A stretch of 64,000 nucleotides of DNA, from NCBI RefSeq assembly GCF_018223745.1, contig NZ_CP073653.1, positions 2,012,001-2,076,000 of the forward strand, in the 5' to 3' direction. The notes below the pieces were generated by a model. The model was not told the origin of the DNA. It ran no database searches and saw nothing but the letters and a program-made list of their open reading frames with translations. Each line of letters opens with the position of its first letter. Position 1 is the first letter of the stretch. The DNA comes from Clostridium beijerinckii (lineage in GTDB: Bacteria; Bacillota; Clostridia; Clostridiales; Clostridiaceae). This document shows positions 43,847-52,956 of this stretch, piece after piece. The translations under genes were made by a program, and so were the position numbers.

Positions 43847-44599
43847 ATGGATAAGAGTTTGTTAAAAGTGTGTGATTTAAGAATTGAAGCAGATGATAAA
43901 GAGATTTTAAAAGGATTAAATCTTGAAATAAATAAAGGTGAAGTTCACGTAATAATGGGACCAAATGGAGCTGGTAAATCTACTCTAGCCAATGCTCTTT
44001 TAAATAATCCTAAATATAAAAGATTGAGTGGAGATATAGAATTCGAAGGTGAAAACATAAATGAATTAAAGACTGATGAAAGAGCTAAAAAAGGTTTATT
44101 TTTATCATTTCAATACCCAGAAGAAATTCCAGGAATTACTGTAGAGAATTTCTTAAAGTATGCTAAGAGAACTACAGATGGAAATGTGCTAAAACATTTT
44201 AAGTTTGACTTAGATTTAAAGAACAATATGAAAGAATTAAAAATAGATGAAAGCTATGCAAGCAGATATTTAAATGTAGGATTTTCAGGTGGAGAAAAGA
44301 AGAAAAATGAAATACTACAAATGTTAACTTTAAATCCAAAGTTAGCAATTTTAGATGAATCAGATTCTGGACTCGATGTTGACGCTATAAGAATTGTTTC
44401 TAAAGGTATTAAAATGTTCTCAAATGAAAACAATGGAGTTTTAATTATTACTCATAATACAAAAATATTAGAAAATTTAAAACCTGATTATGTTCATGTA
44501 TTAGTAGATGGAAGAATAGTTAAAACCGGAGATGGAAGCTTAGCTAATGAAATTGAAGAAAAGGGTTATGAATCTTTTAAAGAAAATGTAGCTATATAA
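43847..44599 (+). CDS. sufC: Fe-S assembly ATPase SufC
   Basis: 250 residues, ABC-type ATPase of the SufBCD scaffold complex that assembles Fe-S clusters. Walker A is GPNGAGKST, the signature motif is FSGGEKKKNEILQM (SufC form), and Walker B is LAILDESDSGLD. TAGGAG precedes the ATG. It is the first gene of sufCBDSU and lacks membrane parts, as expected. Confidence 0.96.
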   Translation: MDKSLLKVCDLRIEADDKEILKGLNLEINKGEVHVIMGPNGAGKSTLANALLNNPKYKRLSGDIEFEGENINELKTDERAKKGLFLSFQYPEEIPGITVENFLKYAKRTTDGNVLKHFKFDLDLKNNMKELKIDESYASRYLNVGFSGGEKKKNEILQMLTLNPKLAILDESDSGLDVDAIRIVSKGIKMFSNENNGVLIITHNTKILENLKPDYVHVLVDGRIVKTGDGSLANEIEEKGYESFKENVAI

Positions 44600-44614
44600 A
44601 GGTGGTGAAATAAG

Positions 44615-46024
44615 ATGGAAAACAAAAAGAAGACTTATATAGATGAAATGGATAGAGGAATCTATGATGTTAAAAATGAAGACAGCTTTAGTTTTAAATC
44701 TGAAAAAGGCTTAACAAAAGATATAATTGAAACTATTTCAGAAGAAAAAAATGAAGCCAAATGGATGAGAGATTTTAGATTAAGATCTTTAGAAATATAT
44801 AATAAATTGAAATTACCAACATGGGGACCATCCTTGGATGAGTTAGATATGGATAACATTGTAACCTATGTAAGGCCAAAGAGCAGCTTAGTTGGTTCTT
44901 GGGATGAAGTGCCTGAGGATATAAAGAAAACTTTTGATTTACTAGGAATTCCAGAAGCTGAAAAGAAATCACTAGCTGGAGTTGGAGCACAGTATGACTC
45001 AGAAGTAGTTTACCACAGTATAAAAGAAGATTTAGTAAAACAAGGCGTAATTTATACTGATATGGAAACAGCATTAAGAGAACATGAGGATTTAGTTAAA
45101 GAATATTTTATGAAGTGTGTTACACCTAATGATCATAAATTTGTTGCACTTCATGGAGCTGTTTGGTCAGGAGGATCTTTTGTGTATGTTCCTAAAGGGG
45201 TTAATGTAGACATACCGCTACAATCTTATTTCAGATTAAATTCACCTGGAGCAGGACAATTTGAACATACACTAATTATTGTAGATGAAGGAGCAAAGCT
45301 TCATTTTATTGAAGGTTGCTCAGCTCCAAAGTATAGCGTTACAAATTTACATGCAGGCTGTGTTGAGCTCTATGTAAAAGAAGGCGCAACACTAAGATAT
45401 AGTACAATAGAAAACTGGTCAAAGAACATGCTTAACTTAAACACTAAGAGAGCAATTGTTGAAAAGAATGGAACAATAGAATGGGTATCAGGTTCTTTTG
45501 GTTCACAAATATCGATGCTATATCCTATGAGTATATTAAAGGGCGAAGGAGCAAGAGCAGAATTTACAGGTGTATCTTTTGCAGGTAAGGGACAAAACTT
45601 AGATACTGGAGCAAAGGTTATACATGCCGCACCAAACACTTCTTCTACTATAAACTCAAAATCAATTTCAAGAAACGGTGGAAAAGCTACTTATAGAGGA
45701 GTATTAAAGGTAAATTCAAATGCCTATAATTCAAAATCTATGGTATCCTGTGAATCTCTAATGTTAGATAATAAATCAAAATCAGACACTATTCCAGTAA
45801 TTGATTTATTAAATGATGATGTTGAAATTGGTCATGAAGCAAAAATAGGTAAGATAAGTGATGCTTCTATTTTCTACCTTATGACTAGAGGAATAAGTGA
45901 AGATGAAGCTAAATCTATGATAGTAAGAGGGTTTGTGGAACCTATATCAAAAGAATTACCATTAGAATATGCAGTAGAAATGAACAATTTAATCAACATA
46001 GAATTAGAAGGAAGCATAGGGTAG
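44615..46024 (+). CDS. sufB: Fe-S cluster assembly protein SufB
   Basis: 469 residues. It is the cluster-building scaffold subunit that binds SufC and SufD. Typical segments are WGPSLDELDMDNIVTYVRP, KFVALHGAVWSGGSFVYVP, LHFIEGCSAPKYS, GWS-type beta-helix repeats, and the C-terminal EAKIGKISDASIFYLMTRGI with SMIVRGF. GGTGGTG precedes the ATG. It follows sufC by 15 bp. Confidence 0.96.
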   Translation: MENKKKTYIDEMDRGIYDVKNEDSFSFKSEKGLTKDIIETISEEKNEAKWMRDFRLRSLEIYNKLKLPTWGPSLDELDMDNIVTYVRPKSSLVGSWDEVPEDIKKTFDLLGIPEAEKKSLAGVGAQYDSEVVYHSIKEDLVKQGVIYTDMETALREHEDLVKEYFMKCVTPNDHKFVALHGAVWSGGSFVYVPKGVNVDIPLQSYFRLNSPGAGQFEHTLIIVDEGAKLHFIEGCSAPKYSVTNLHAGCVELYVKEGATLRYSTIENWSKNMLNLNTKRAIVEKNGTIEWVSGSFGSQISMLYPMSILKGEGARAEFTGVSFAGKGQNLDTGAKVIHAAPNTSSTINSKSISRNGGKATYRGVLKVNSNAYNSKSMVSCESLMLDNKSKSDTIPVIDLLNDDVEIGHEAKIGKISDASIFYLMTRGISEDEAKSMIVRGFVEPISKELPLEYAVEMNNLINIELEGSIG

Positions 46025-46033
46025 GTGAGAGAA

Positions 46034-47131
46034 ATGAAGGCTATACAATTTAATAATTTAAATAAAACTCCAATAAGAACTAAAAGCTGGGTTAATATTA
46101 ATGATATAAGCCTTGGAGAATTAAATATTGGAGAAATTAAAAAGTTTGATAACGTAGAAATCAAGGGCTTAGAAGGCGTTGATATTCAAAAGTTAGAAAA
46201 TGACAAAATATTACCTTTATATAGAGAGTTTCAATATGGAATCAGTGAAGATTTAATAAACCAAGGTAAAGAAGGTTTCAACCAAGGTTATGTAATAACA
46301 ATAGGTAGAAATATAAAAACTGACGAACCAGTAATTATAGAATTCAACTTTGATAAAGATAACAGTTCATTAGTAGATAATTTAATAATAGTTGGAGAAG
46401 AAAATTCAAAAGCTTCTATTATAGTAAAGTATAAATCTTTAGACGATTCAAATGGTTATCATAATGGAATTTGTACAATATATTCAAAGAAGAATAGTGA
46501 AATTAAATTAACTAAAGTGAATTTCTTAAATGATAGTACTATTCATTTCGATTCTAATGTTTCAGATATTGAAGAAGATGGAAAGGTTGATTTTATATCA
46601 GTAGACCTTGGAGGAAAATACAGCATTTATAACTATCATGGAGACTTAGTAGGTGATAAATCAGCTGCAAATATAAATTCAATATATCTAGGAAGTAAAG
46701 ATAAACTTATAGATATTAATTATATTGTTACTCATAAAGGTAAAAGAAGTAATTCTAATATAAATGTTAAAGGAGCACTTCAAGGAGAAGCTAGAAAGGC
46801 TTTTAAAGGAACTTTAGATTTTAAAACTGGTGCAGCTAAAAGTGTTGGAGCGGAAGATGAATATTGTATGCTCCTTTCAAAAGAAGCTAGAGCTAAAGCA
46901 ATGCCAGTATTATTATGTGCAGAAGATGACGTTTCAGGAGAACATGCTGCTTCTTCAGGTAGAATTGACGAGAATAAATTATTCTATTTGATGTCTAGAG
47001 GATTAAGTTACGATGAAGCTAAAATTGTAATTGTTAGAGCTGCATTTAATCCAATAATAGACGCAATTGGCGATAATGATGTTATAGAAGAAATATTACA
47101 AGAAGTAGACAGGGGATTGAAAAATGAATAA
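46034..47131 (+). CDS. sufD: Fe-S cluster assembly protein SufD
   Basis: 365 residues from ATG 46034; an in-frame GTG directly after the sufB stop (46025) would add three. SufD is the SufB-like partner in the SufBC2D scaffold. The beta-helix core holds FDSNVSDIEEDGKVDFISVD, KGALQGEARKAFKGTLDFKT and the conserved CAEDDVSGEHAASSGRIDE, including the His used at the SufB-SufD interface. It overlaps sufS by 8 nt. Confidence 0.93.
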   Translation: MKAIQFNNLNKTPIRTKSWVNINDISLGELNIGEIKKFDNVEIKGLEGVDIQKLENDKILPLYREFQYGISEDLINQGKEGFNQGYVITIGRNIKTDEPVIIEFNFDKDNSSLVDNLIIVGEENSKASIIVKYKSLDDSNGYHNGICTIYSKKNSEIKLTKVNFLNDSTIHFDSNVSDIEEDGKVDFISVDLGGKYSIYNYHGDLVGDKSAANINSIYLGSKDKLIDINYIVTHKGKRSNSNINVKGALQGEARKAFKGTLDFKTGAAKSVGAEDEYCMLLSKEARAKAMPVLLCAEDDVSGEHAASSGRIDENKLFYLMSRGLSYDEAKIVIVRAAFNPIIDAIGDNDVIEEILQEVDRGLKNE

Positions 47132-48353
47132 TTTAGATTTTTTAAAAGATTTCCCTGTTTTAAAGGCTGACGAAAATGGGGAAAGGTTAGTTTATTTAGA
47201 TAGCGGTGCCACAACTCAAAAGCCTATCCAAGTTTTGGAGGCTATTGAAAACTACTATAAAGTAAGTAATGCAAACCCACATAGAGGAGCTTACAAATTA
47301 AGCATAGATGCAACAAAGGCCTATGATGACGCTAGAGAAAAAGTTAAAAAATTCATTGATGCAGAGTTTTCAAAAGAAGTGATTTTTACTAAAAATGCTA
47401 CAGAAGGTTTTAATCTTATAGCATCCTCTTATGGAATGAATAACATTAATGAAGGCGATGAAATTGTTATTTCAATTGCAGAACATCATTCGAATCTTAT
47501 TCCATGGCAGATTGTAGCTAGAGCTAAAAAAGCAACTTTAAAATATATGTACGTAAATGAAAACGGAGAGATTCCAGAAGAAGAAATTAAGAATAAGATT
47601 ACCGAAAAGACTAAACTAGTGAGCGTAACACATGTTTCAAATGCACTTGGTACTATTAATCCAGTTAAAGAAATTATAGAATATGCTCATTCAAAGGGTG
47701 CTAAAGTAATTGTAGACGGATCACAAAGCGTACCACATATGAAAGTAAGTGTAAGAGACTTAGATGCAGATTTCCTAGTGTTTTCAGGTCATAAGCTTTT
47801 AGGACCAATGGGTATTGGTATAGTTTACGGTAAGAAAGAGCTTTTGGAAAGCATGCCTCCATATATAGTTGGTGGAGATATGATTGAATATGTTTATGAG
47901 CAAGAAGCAACCTTTGCAGAGCTGCCATCTAAGTTTGAAGGTGGTACTCAAAATGTTGAAGGTGCTGTAGGGCTTGCAGCAGCCATTGATTATCTAGAAA
48001 ATATAGGCATGAAAAGAATAGATGAAATAGAAAGAGAACTTACAAGTTATGCACTTGAAAAATTTCAAGAACTGCCTTATGTAAAGCTATATGGGCCTAA
48101 GGATTTAAGCCATAGAGGTGGAATAATTTCATTTGACATAGAGGGAGTTCATCCTCATGATGTTGCTTCAGTTTTTGATTCTCACAGTGTTGCAATAAGA
48201 TCGGGCAATCATTGTGCTCAGCCTTTAATGAGATATATGGGTATAAACGCAACATGTAGAGCTAGTTTTTACTTTTATAATACAAAGGAAGATGTAGATA
48301 AATTAATTGAAGCAACAAAGAAAACATATGAAATGTTTTTGAAATGGAGGTAA
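47124..48353 (+). CDS. sufS: Cysteine desulfurase SufS
   Basis: 409 residues, class II PLP-dependent desulfurase that takes sulfur from cysteine. Key regions are YLDSGATTQKP, NPHRGAYKLS, AEHHSNLIPWQ, VDGSQSVPHM, FSGHKLLGPMGIG with the PLP Lys, and RSGNHCAQPLM with the catalytic Cys of group II desulfurases. It overlaps sufD by 8 nt and is 5 bp from sufU, its sulfur acceptor. Confidence 0.96.
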   Translation: MNNLDFLKDFPVLKADENGERLVYLDSGATTQKPIQVLEAIENYYKVSNANPHRGAYKLSIDATKAYDDAREKVKKFIDAEFSKEVIFTKNATEGFNLIASSYGMNNINEGDEIVISIAEHHSNLIPWQIVARAKKATLKYMYVNENGEIPEEEIKNKITEKTKLVSVTHVSNALGTINPVKEIIEYAHSKGAKVIVDGSQSVPHMKVSVRDLDADFLVFSGHKLLGPMGIGIVYGKKELLESMPPYIVGGDMIEYVYEQEATFAELPSKFEGGTQNVEGAVGLAAAIDYLENIGMKRIDEIERELTSYALEKFQELPYVKLYGPKDLSHRGGIISFDIEGVHPHDVASVFDSHSVAIRSGNHCAQPLMRYMGINATCRASFYFYNTKEDVDKLIEATKKTYEMFLKWR

Positions 48354-48358
48354 TTTAG

Positions 48359-48784
48359 ATGGATTTAAATGCTATTTATACAGAACTTATAATGGAACAC
48401 AGCACTTCAAAGCATAATAAGAGAAACTTAGATAACCCAGATATTAAGGAAAAAGGTCATAATCCAAGCTGTGGAGATGAAATTACGTTAGAACTTAAAT
48501 TAAACAATGGTGTTATTGAAGATTTAGCCTTTACAGGGCAAGGGTGTGCAATATCTCAAGCATCTACATCAATAATGATAGATTTGATAAAAGGTAAAAA
48601 TATCGAAGAAGCATTAAAGCTTACAGAAACTTTTATTGGAATGATTAAAAGAGAAATTAAAGATGATGAAGAATTATATGCATTAGAAGATGCTATGGCT
48701 TTTAAAAATATCTCTAATATGCCAGCAAGAGTTAAATGTGCAGTTTTAGCATGGCATACTTTGAAGGAAGCTTTGGAAAAATAA
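48359..48784 (+). CDS. sufU: SufU, zinc-dependent sulfur-transfer protein
   Basis: 141 residues, IscU-like fold. Its ligands are Cys in NPSCGDEI, Cys in GQGCAISQAS and Cys in ARVKCAVLAW plus Asp44, which in Gram-positive SufU hold zinc and accept sulfur from SufS. The insertion between the second and third Cys that marks SufU off from IscU is present. It is the last gene of the operon. Confidence 0.95.
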   Translation: MDLNAIYTELIMEHSTSKHNKRNLDNPDIKEKGHNPSCGDEITLELKLNNGVIEDLAFTGQGCAISQASTSIMIDLIKGKNIEEALKLTETFIGMIKREIKDDEELYALEDAMAFKNISNMPARVKCAVLAWHTLKEALEK

Positions 48785-48955
48785 TTATTATTAGATAGTA
48801 TAGAACCTAGACCTTATTTAAAATCAAACGAAATGTAAAATGTTATTTTAGTCAAGTAAAAACTTTAAATTCTTATATAAATATAGAAAAAGCTAGTACC
48901 CATTTTTTTAAATATGAAAGCTGTGGTATGTGAAAAATATAAATTTGAACATTTT

Positions 48956-49025
48956 AAAAGTTATAATACTCTCATGTATTTCCGTTGGAAACATACGAAT
49001 AAGTGAGAATATTATAACTTTTGTT
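48956..49025 (+). terminator. Nested stem-loop downstream of the suf operon
   Basis: AAAAGTTATAATACTCTC (48956-48973) pairs at 17 of 18 positions with GAGAATATTATAACTTTT (49005-49022). It encloses a smaller hairpin, TTTCC GTT GGAAA. TTTTG follows. The 389-bp gap from sufU to nifJ holds nothing else I can name. The stem lies about 170 nt after the sufU stop. Confidence 0.7.
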
Positions 49026-49174
49026 TATTTGATCTAAAATTATACTATCATTTGAAGAACATGGAATTACTTCATTGAAAAATACATACTATCAAAATTT
49101 TTTAGTAATACTATAAATGAAGATAGAATTAATAATTAACAATATAGAAACAAAGAGAAAATGAGGTAAATACA

Positions 49175-52100
49175 ATGAGAAAAATGAAAACTATGGATGG
49201 GAACACAGCTGCTGCATATATGTCATATGGATTTTCGGAAGCAGCAGTGATTTTTCCGATAACTCCATCATCACCAATGGCAGAACATGTGGATGAATGG
49301 GTTGCACAAGGGAAAAAAAATATTTTTGGGCAACCGTTAAAAGTTGTTGAAATGCAGTCAGAAGCGGGAGCAGCTGGTGCACTGCATGGTTCGCTTCAAG
49401 CAGGTGCATTAACAACAACATATACAGCATCCCAAGGATTACTATTAATGATTCCTAATATGTACAAAATAGCAGGAGAATTGCTGCCATGTGTCATACA
49501 TGTAGCTGCTAGAGCAATTGCAACATCAGCACTAAGTATATTTGGAGATCATCAAGATGTTATGGCGGCAAGGCAAACCGGTTTTGCAATGCTTGCAGAA
49601 GGGTCTGTTCAAGAAGTAATGGATTTAAGTGGAGTGGCACATTTAGCAACTATAAAATCACGGATACCTTTTATGAATTTTTTTGATGGATTCAGGACAT
49701 CTCATGAAATTCAAAAAATAGAGGTAATTGAACCAGAAGAACTTGTTAAGGTATTAGATTATAAGGCACTTGATGAATTTAGAAAAAGAGCTTTAAATCC
49801 AAATCATCCTGTTATAAGAGGAACTGCTCAGAATCAAGATATTTACTTTCAAATGCGCGAGGCTGTAAATAAGTATTATGATGATGTTCCAGAAATTGTT
49901 GAACAATATATGACCGAGGTTACTAGGCTTACAGGTAGATCATATCATTGTTTTGATTATTATGGAGCACATGATGCTGATAGAATTATAATTTCTATGG
50001 GGGCAGTAAATGATGTTATAGAGGAAACTGTAGATTTTCTAAATAATAATAAACAAAGAGTAGGGCTTGTAAAAGTAAGGTTATATAGGCCATTTTCAGT
50101 GGATAAACTATTGAAGGCTATTCCAAAGACTGTAAGAAAAATTGCAGTTTTAGATAGAACGAAAGAACCAGGGTCAGTTGGAGAACCACTTTACCTAGAT
50201 GTATCAGGAGCATTTTTTGGAATGGATAATGCTCCGATTGTTGTTGGTGGAAGATTTGGACTTGGATCAAAAGATCCAACACCAGCTCATATTGCTGCTG
50301 TCTATGATAACTTATTTTTAGATGTACCAAAAAATAACTTTACAATTGGAATAATTGATGATGTTACAAATACATCTTTAAGAACATTCGAACATATAGA
50401 TGCTACTCCTGATGGAATTACATCGTGCAAATTCTGGGGCTTAGGATCAGATGGTACAGTTGGTGCGAATAAAAGTGCAATTAAGATTATCGGAGATAAT
50501 ACAGATATGTATGCTCAAGGATACTTTGATTACGATTCTAGAAAATCAGGAGGACTTACAGTTTCGCATTTAAGATTTGGTGATAAGCCAATTAAATCTA
50601 GATATCCAATTGATAGACCGGATTTTGTTGCGTGTCATAATCAATCCTATGTGTATAAATATCATGTGATTAGAGGTCTAAAAAAGAATGGTAAATTTAT
50701 ATTAAATACAATTTGGACGCCTGAAGAATTGGATGAGAGATTACCAGCATCTATAAAAAGGTATATTGCTCAAAATCATATAGAATTCTATATAATTAAT
50801 GCAGTTAGAATTGCTCAAGGTGTTGGCCTTGGAGGAAGAATAAATATGATAATGCAAGCTGCATTCTTTAAAATAGCAAATATAATTCCAGTTGAGGATG
50901 CTATAAAATTTCTAAAAGAAGCAGTTGTTAAATCATATGGTAATAAAGGCGAAAAAATTGTTAATATGAATCACGCAGCAATAGATGCAGGGTTAGAGGG
51001 AATAACTAAAATTAAGGTTCCTTATAGTTGGAATACTGATTTAGACGATAAAATTGAGCTTGATGAGAATTTTCCGGAATTTATTAAAGAAATCACTAGG
51101 CCAATGAATAGGTTAGAGGGCGATTCAATGCCAGTGTCCCATTTCGTGAAAGCGGGAATACAAGATGGTACCTTTATGTCTGGAACAACGTCTTATGAAA
51201 AGAGAGGAATAGCTGTAAATGTGCCTGAGTGGATACCAGAAAACTGCATTCAATGTGCACAATGTTCATATATATGTCCACACGCTACAATTAGAGCATT
51301 CTTACTAAATGAAGATGAAAAAGAAAAGGCTCCTGAAAGTCTAAAAGTATTAGATGCTAAAGGAATAAAAGGTGATGAAAAGTTATATTTCTCAATTGGT
51401 ATTACTCCGCTTGATTGTACTGGATGTGGTAATTGTGCACAAGTATGTCCAGCACCAGGTAAAGCATTAGTAATGAAATCACAAGATAGTCAACATGAGC
51501 AAATTGAAGCTTGGAATTACTATATGGAAAGAGTTAAACCTAAAAATCCGCTAAATAAATACACTCTTAAAGGAAGCCAATTTGAAAGACCATTACTTGA
51601 GTTTAATGGAGCATGTGCAGGTTGCGGTGAAACTCCATATGCAAGGCTTGTGACACAATTATTTGGTGATAGAATGATGATTGCAAATGCCACAGGGTGC
51701 TCATCAATTTGGGCAGCAGGGTCATATGAAATGGCATATACAATTAATGAACATGGTCATGGGCCAGCATGGGCAAATTCATTGTTTGAAGATAATGCTG
51801 AGTTCGGATATGGAATGTATTTAGGTGTTAAAACAATAAGAGAAAGAATAGCGAATAATGTTGCTATCGCCCTTGAAAGTAATATGTCAGAGGAAACTGA
51901 AACTGTTCTTAAAGAATGGTTAGATAATAAGGATATTGGGGATGGAACAAGAGAAAGGGCAGAAAGGTTAGTTGAAGTTCTTGAAAAAGAAAATAGTGAA
52001 ATTGCTAAAGAGATATTAAAGGATAAAGAATATTTCGTAAAAAGGTCACAGTGGATATTTGGAGGAGATGGTTGGGCTTATGATATAGGCTATGGAGGTC

Positions 52101-52690
52101 TAGATCAAGTGATAGCAATGAATGAAAATGTAAATATATTAGTATTCGATACAGAAATTTACTCAAATACTGGTGGTCAGTCATCAAAATCAACTCCAAC
52201 AGCAGCAATTGCAAAATTTGCTGCATCTGGGAAGAGGACGAAGAAGAAAGATTTAGGAAGAATGGCAATGACATATGGATATGTTTATGTAGCTCAAGTT
52301 TGTATGGGAGCAGATAAGAATCAAACTATTAAAGCTATAGCAGAAGCAGAAGCATATGATGGTCCATCATTGATAATAGCATATTCTACATGCATTAATC
52401 ATGGAATAAAAGTAGGAATGTCAAATACTCAAGAGGAAGAAAAGAAAGCAGTTGATTGTGGATATTGGCATCTTTATAGATATAATCCAGCATTAAAGGG
52501 AGAAAAGAATCCATTTATATTAGATTCTAAAGATCCAAAAGAAGATTTTAAAGACTTCTTAATGGGTGAAGTAAGATATGCATCCCTTGCTAAAGCATTT
52601 CCAGAGGAGTCAGAGAAATTATTCGAGAAAACAGAATCTGAAGCGAAGGAAAGGTTAGAAATTTATAAAACATTAGCAAATCAACAATAA
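49175..52690 (+). CDS. nifJ: Pyruvate:ferredoxin (flavodoxin) oxidoreductase, single-chain
   Basis: 1171 residues, the normal length of the homodimeric clostridial enzyme. It oxidises pyruvate to acetyl-CoA and CO2 and reduces ferredoxin, the main route into fermentation. It contains the N-terminal domain I (GNTAAAYMSYGFSEAAVIFP), the CoA/transketolase-like domains, a 2[4Fe-4S] ferredoxin insert CIQCAQCSYICP and CTGCGNCAQVCP, the extra cluster motif CAGCGETPYARL, and the TPP site FGGDGWAYDIGYGGLDQV to SNTGGQSSKSTP. It follows suf, which supplies its Fe-S clusters. Confidence 0.97.
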   Translation: MRKMKTMDGNTAAAYMSYGFSEAAVIFPITPSSPMAEHVDEWVAQGKKNIFGQPLKVVEMQSEAGAAGALHGSLQAGALTTTYTASQGLLLMIPNMYKIAGELLPCVIHVAARAIATSALSIFGDHQDVMAARQTGFAMLAEGSVQEVMDLSGVAHLATIKSRIPFMNFFDGFRTSHEIQKIEVIEPEELVKVLDYKALDEFRKRALNPNHPVIRGTAQNQDIYFQMREAVNKYYDDVPEIVEQYMTEVTRLTGRSYHCFDYYGAHDADRIIISMGAVNDVIEETVDFLNNNKQRVGLVKVRLYRPFSVDKLLKAIPKTVRKIAVLDRTKEPGSVGEPLYLDVSGAFFGMDNAPIVVGGRFGLGSKDPTPAHIAAVYDNLFLDVPKNNFTIGIIDDVTNTSLRTFEHIDATPDGITSCKFWGLGSDGTVGANKSAIKIIGDNTDMYAQGYFDYDSRKSGGLTVSHLRFGDKPIKSRYPIDRPDFVACHNQSYVYKYHVIRGLKKNGKFILNTIWTPEELDERLPASIKRYIAQNHIEFYIINAVRIAQGVGLGGRINMIMQAAFFKIANIIPVEDAIKFLKEAVVKSYGNKGEKIVNMNHAAIDAGLEGITKIKVPYSWNTDLDDKIELDENFPEFIKEITRPMNRLEGDSMPVSHFVKAGIQDGTFMSGTTSYEKRGIAVNVPEWIPENCIQCAQCSYICPHATIRAFLLNEDEKEKAPESLKVLDAKGIKGDEKLYFSIGITPLDCTGCGNCAQVCPAPGKALVMKSQDSQHEQIEAWNYYMERVKPKNPLNKYTLKGSQFERPLLEFNGACAGCGETPYARLVTQLFGDRMMIANATGCSSIWAAGSYEMAYTINEHGHGPAWANSLFEDNAEFGYGMYLGVKTIRERIANNVAIALESNMSEETETVLKEWLDNKDIGDGTRERAERLVEVLEKENSEIAKEILKDKEYFVKRSQWIFGGDGWAYDIGYGGLDQVIAMNENVNILVFDTEIYSNTGGQSSKSTPTAAIAKFAASGKRTKKKDLGRMAMTYGYVYVAQVCMGADKNQTIKAIAEAEAYDGPSLIIAYSTCINHGIKVGMSNTQEEEKKAVDCGYWHLYRYNPALKGEKNPFILDSKDPKEDFKDFLMGEVRYASLAKAFPEESEKLFEKTESEAKERLEIYKTLANQQ

Positions 52691-52740
52691 TTTTATAAAA
52701 AGTAATAAATACAAAAGGTTGTAATTTAAATTAAATAGAA

Positions 52741-52788
52741 AATAACATACTAACTTCTTAATCAGAAGTTGATATGTTATTTTTTTTA
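52741..52788 (+). terminator. Terminator of nifJ
   Basis: AATAACATACTAACTTCT (52741-52758) pairs with AGAAGTTGATATGTTATT (52764-52781) with one mismatch, then a T run. Confidence 0.88.
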
Positions 52789-52860
52789 TAAATATTCTTT
52801 ACGAATAATTTATTATATATATAAATATTATTAAATATAAATAGTATAAAGGAGTTAAGT

Positions 52861-52956
52861 GTGTATAAATTAAAAGAACTGAATATTGTACACATTAAAA
52901 TATTATATATAGAAGTCGTTCATAAGGATTCCGAAGAGATACATGGAGGAGTTTAA
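52861..52956 (+). CDS. 31-codon small ORF abutting the Csp-like protease gene
   Basis: A GTG at 52861 lies 6 nt after AAGGAG (52849-52854) and opens a frame of 31 codons, MYKLKELNIVHIKILYIEVV then HKDSEEIHGGV, ending at TAA 52954-52956. The protease ATG follows with no gap and in the same frame, and its GGAGG ribosome site lies inside the last codons of the small ORF. It could be a translationally coupled leader peptide, a small protein, or an N-terminal extension split off by one stop codon. I recognise no family. Confidence 0.5.
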   Translation: MYKLKELNIVHIKILYIEVVHKDSEEIHGGV

